Assembly (NCBI GenBank): GCA_037443785.1
Contig: JBBINR010000003.1
Coordinates: 90,230-154,229 of the forward strand
Origin: JAQUOA01 sp037443785
Lineage (GTDB): Bacteria > Bacteroidota > Ignavibacteria > UBA10030 > UBA8401
Reading direction: 5' to 3'
DNA: 64,000 bases
Shown: positions 61,425-64,000 of the stretch, piece by piece
How positions within the stretch are numbered: the first letter of the stretch is position 1
Layout: the number at the start of each line of letters is the position of its first letter
Program-made: the position numbers and the translations under genes
The notes under the pieces: generated by a model
The model's input: only the letters and a program-made list of their open reading frames with translations
Databases searched by the model: none
What the model was told of the DNA's origin: nothing

Positions 61425-63605
61425 ATGAAAAATCGACTTGAATTAAAAATATTGCTGCTAATTATTCTTGTCCTTATCGTTGGATTTGGCACGTACGTGA
61501 TCATCTCGATCAATCGTGAATCGAATATTCTTTTGGAACAACAAAAGGAAAAAGCAAAACTGTTCAGTGAAACAGTGATGGTTGGAATCCGCAACGTGAT
61601 GCTTTCCGGCAAGGCTCCGTTTGCCGCAGAATTAGTGAACGATGCGCGTGAAAACTTGAAATTTGGGACATTGCGGGTGTACAATAATAAGACAAAAGAA
61701 GTTTTTCCTGATGAAGGACGCGGTGTTGTTGCCGGTGCCGGAGATGAATTTGTGAAGCTCGCTATTTCCGGACAAAACGATATCATGTTCTTTAACAAGG
61801 AAGGGAACACTAAGCACATTGTTCGCATCGAACCTCTTTTGAATGAAAAAGAATGCCAGCGATGTCACAGCGGAAATCATCTGGTTCGCGGGGTAACGCG
61901 TTTGGAATTAAATCCCGATCTTCTTGCAGCACATTCGCAATCGATGAGTGCCCGCGATGAAATTCATGCACGGCAGTATGCGACAGAACTTATCAGCAAC
62001 ACGCTCGCCGTTGGTTTCAGAAATATTATGCTTGCCGGTCAGGGCGAATTGATGGATACGCTTGTGTATCGCGCATCGCGCCTTCCATTTATTGAGAAAA
62101 TAAAAGTGTACGACCGCTTCGGAGCAGTTCATTTTGGCGATGAAGATGATGGTGAGGCGAGCGCCGACTCTGTTATGACGGCGATTGAAAATGAAGAGCC
62201 GGTCATTTTTTCGGAAAAGAAAAATTCAATTTTTACGCGGCTGATTCCTCTGCGCAACGAAGAACGATGCCAGGTGTGCCACGGCTCGAAGAGTAAATGG
62301 CGTGGAGTGATGGAGGTAAAGTTTCGCGCGAATAAACTGCGAACGAGCTCTGATGAAATTGAAAAACAATTGACGGAAATGCTTCAATCGGTTATCGGCG
62401 TTGGTTTTCGCAGCATCATGCTTGTGGGAAAAGGAAGTTATGCCCGCGCATTCATCAACGAAGTGCGTACGATTCAGGAAGTAAAAGACCTTCGCGTGTT
62501 TGACAGAGAATCGAACGAACGATTTGTCAATTTAAAACAAAACAATGACGGCCTGAATTTTGTTCAAGAAGCGCTTCAAAAAGATACCGTGATTGAAGCG
62601 ATGCAATGGATTAATGGAGAAGAATTTCTCGTTCGGTATTCCACATTAAGGAATGAAAAGCGGTGTTATGTTTGTCACGGTGACGACCACAAAATTCGTG
62701 GTGTTGTCGGCGTTACCTCATCGATGGCGGCAATCAATGCTACAATTAAACGGAATCAATTGATTTCGCTGGCGGCCGGAATTATTACGATCATTTTGGT
62801 ATGGCTTGTCATCCGCATTTTTATGAAAGCCGTTGTTGTAAAGCCGATTGGTTCTATCGGCGATGTTGTTGAACAAGTCGGCAACGGAAATTTTTATGTA
62901 TCGGCAAAGATCCATTCAAAAGATGAAATCGGCGAACTTGCCCATCGAATTAATCAAATGATTATTGGTTTACGGGAGCGGTTTCATTTGGAAAAATTTG
63001 TATCCCGCCAAACCGTTGATGCCGTGAAACGAGCCGATGAAATGGGGGTAAAACTTGGCGGCGAACGCAAAGAGGCTACGGTGTTTTTTTCGGATATCAG
63101 GGGGTTTACTGCGTACTCCGAAAAAGTCAATCCGGAAAAAGTTGTTACAATGCTCAATTCTATTCTCAGTGCGCAAGCAGCAATCGTGAAAAAATACGAG
63201 GGCGATATCGATAAATTTGTGGGAGATGAATTAGTCGCCGTGTTTCAGGGAGAAAAAATGGTGCGCAATGCAGTTTCCTGTGCCGTCGAAATTCAGGAAA
63301 TGATGAAGACGATTCACAAAGAAATTGGAGAAAAAATTGATATCGGTATTGGAATCAATACGGGCGAAATGGTGATGGGTGCCATGGGAAGCATGGATCG
63401 GATGGATTTTACTGTAATCGGTGATGCCGTAAATCTTGGTGCTCGGTTATGCAGTGCGGCAGCGGCGGGACAAATTATTATATCCGAATATGCTGCAAAG
63501 CATGTTACCGGCGAAGATCCGATTAGATTGACGAAACTCGATCCGATCAAGGTGAAGGGAAAAGAATCGTCGATTTTGATTTATGAAGCAACCGGAAAAT
63601 TGTAG
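61425..63605 (+). CDS. Membrane class III adenylate cyclase with three c-type haem sensor repeats
   Basis: 726 residues. One N-terminal helix (~9-28), a ~400-residue periplasmic part, a second helix (~446-466), HAMP (~467-520) and a cyclase domain (~545-726). The periplasmic part is three repeats of about 130-143 residues. Each opens with VGxRxxMLxGxG (53, 196, 326) and ends with a CxxCH haem motif: CQRCH (144-148), CQVCH (282-286) and CYVCH (414-418). The cyclase has metal Asp557 and Asp601, Asn670 and Arg674, plus Lys597 and Asp661, the ATP-specifying pair. Signal input is probably redox or a haem ligand. An ATG at 61425 gives the best start. Confidence 0.9.
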   Translation: MKNRLELKILLLIILVLIVGFGTYVIISINRESNILLEQQKEKAKLFSETVMVGIRNVMLSGKAPFAAELVNDARENLKFGTLRVYNNKTKEVFPDEGRGVVAGAGDEFVKLAISGQNDIMFFNKEGNTKHIVRIEPLLNEKECQRCHSGNHLVRGVTRLELNPDLLAAHSQSMSARDEIHARQYATELISNTLAVGFRNIMLAGQGELMDTLVYRASRLPFIEKIKVYDRFGAVHFGDEDDGEASADSVMTAIENEEPVIFSEKKNSIFTRLIPLRNEERCQVCHGSKSKWRGVMEVKFRANKLRTSSDEIEKQLTEMLQSVIGVGFRSIMLVGKGSYARAFINEVRTIQEVKDLRVFDRESNERFVNLKQNNDGLNFVQEALQKDTVIEAMQWINGEEFLVRYSTLRNEKRCYVCHGDDHKIRGVVGVTSSMAAINATIKRNQLISLAAGIITIILVWLVIRIFMKAVVVKPIGSIGDVVEQVGNGNFYVSAKIHSKDEIGELAHRINQMIIGLRERFHLEKFVSRQTVDAVKRADEMGVKLGGERKEATVFFSDIRGFTAYSEKVNPEKVVTMLNSILSAQAAIVKKYEGDIDKFVGDELVAVFQGEKMVRNAVSCAVEIQEMMKTIHKEIGEKIDIGIGINTGEMVMGAMGSMDRMDFTVIGDAVNLGARLCSAAAAGQIIISEYAAKHVTGEDPIRLTKLDPIKVKGKESSILIYEATGKL

Positions 63606-63609
63606 TACG

Positions 63610-64000
63610 ATGAAAATATTTTTTCGTTTTACTCTCTTTTTTTTATTTTTTCAATCCACTCTTCTCTTCCCTCAATCTCCGAAATATGAAGTTCGCGCAG
63701 TGTGGATTTCTGTTGCCAGCGGTGATTGGCCAAAATCGACCGATGTAACGGAACAACAGCGCTCGCTTGTTAAAATGTTTGATTTTCTTCACGACAATAA
63801 TTTTAACACAGTTTTTTTTCAAGTCCGCCCGCGTGGTGATGTTTTATATCAATCAGACCTTGAACCATGGGCGAATCAATTAACGGGAGTTCTGGGTAAA
63901 AATCCGGGATGGGACCCGTTGGAATTTGCTGTTGAAGAAGCACATAAACGAGGAATGGAACTTCATGCATGGTTTGACGTTGCCAAGGTGTGGGGCATCA
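63610..64000 (+). CDS. Family 10 glycosyl hydrolase-like protein, N-terminal part
   Basis: Runs off the right edge; 130 residues visible. Signal peptide (MKIFFRFTLFFLFFQSTLLFPQ), then EVRAVWISVASGDWP and FNTVFFQVRPRGDVLYQSDLEPW, then GWDPLEFAVEEAHKRGMELHAWF, the pattern of GHL10/DUF187-type (YngK-like) proteins with a TIM barrel. It is 4 bp after the cyclase stop, so may be cotranscribed. Substrate unknown; exported. Confidence 0.88.
   Translation, partial: MKIFFRFTLFFLFFQSTLLFPQSPKYEVRAVWISVASGDWPKSTDVTEQQRSLVKMFDFLHDNNFNTVFFQVRPRGDVLYQSDLEPWANQLTGVLGKNPGWDPLEFAVEEAHKRGMELHAWFDVAKVWGI

Overview
The window looks like one contiguous piece of a Bacteroidota/FCB-group chromosome, most likely an Ignavibacteria- or Chlorobi-like lineage. 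This is inferred from two secreted proteins that end in type IX secretion sorting domains with the 'QNYPNPFNP' signature, a DUF2723 membrane glycosyltransferase, a tandem trio of SurA-type isomerases, outer-membrane biogenesis genes (LptE-like, KdsB) and a moderately AT-rich base composition. Genes are dense and use the standard code. I saw no rRNA, tRNA or CRISPR array.

Layout. 1-5361: the end of hemW, then a DUF2723 glycosyltransferase, a methyltransferase and a GT4 glycosyltransferase. 5459-8771 (minus): a redox/stress-like cluster with an exported rubrerythrin, an OmpR-type two-component pair and a DUF2231 membrane protein; two matching 11-bp-phased direct-repeat boxes sit upstream of its two transcription units. 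8925-11608: four tightly packed genes (hydrolase, aldo/keto reductase, small membrane protein, QueF-family protein). The QueF homologue lacks the family's catalytic cysteine. 11649-13137 (minus): DUF985 cupin and pta. 13353-18652: miaB, a SPOR protein, a sigma-54 activator, lptE-like and a processive GT2. 18733-21618: an IS1595-family element bounded by 25-bp terminal inverted repeats that carries three unrecognised passenger ORFs besides its transposase. 21747-31993: a TPR protein, rpsT, three SurA-like PPIases, a CPXCG protein, DinB, an ABC-2 exporter, a Nudix hydrolase and NDH-2.

32162-43253: Spy-like protein, lipoprotein, T9SS protein, a Cys/Met PLP enzyme, M24 peptidase, TrpB2, DUF885 protein, SDR, a probable outer-membrane protein and a receiver-DHp protein. 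43260-54101 (mostly minus): NFACT/RqcH, two SRPBCC paralogues with a divergent GlxA-type regulator, a lipoprotein, a DHCW cupin, then M48 peptidase-plsC-methyltransferase-gatC-kdsB-pyrG. 54449-64000: a large NlpC/P60-T9SS protein, tex, a HerA-like ATPase, a class III cyclase with three CxxCH haem motifs, and the start of a family-10 glycosyl hydrolase-like protein.

The main observations are: (i) the IS1595 element with passenger genes, whose transposase promoter lies partly inside its own terminal repeat; (ii) the predicted adenylate cyclase with a triplicated periplasmic c-haem sensor; (iii) the QueF-family protein that has lost both members of the family's active-site Cys pair; and (iv) the predicted binding boxes that tie the two-component system to rubrerythrin and to its own operon. 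All calls come from reading the sequence; no database search or structure prediction was run.
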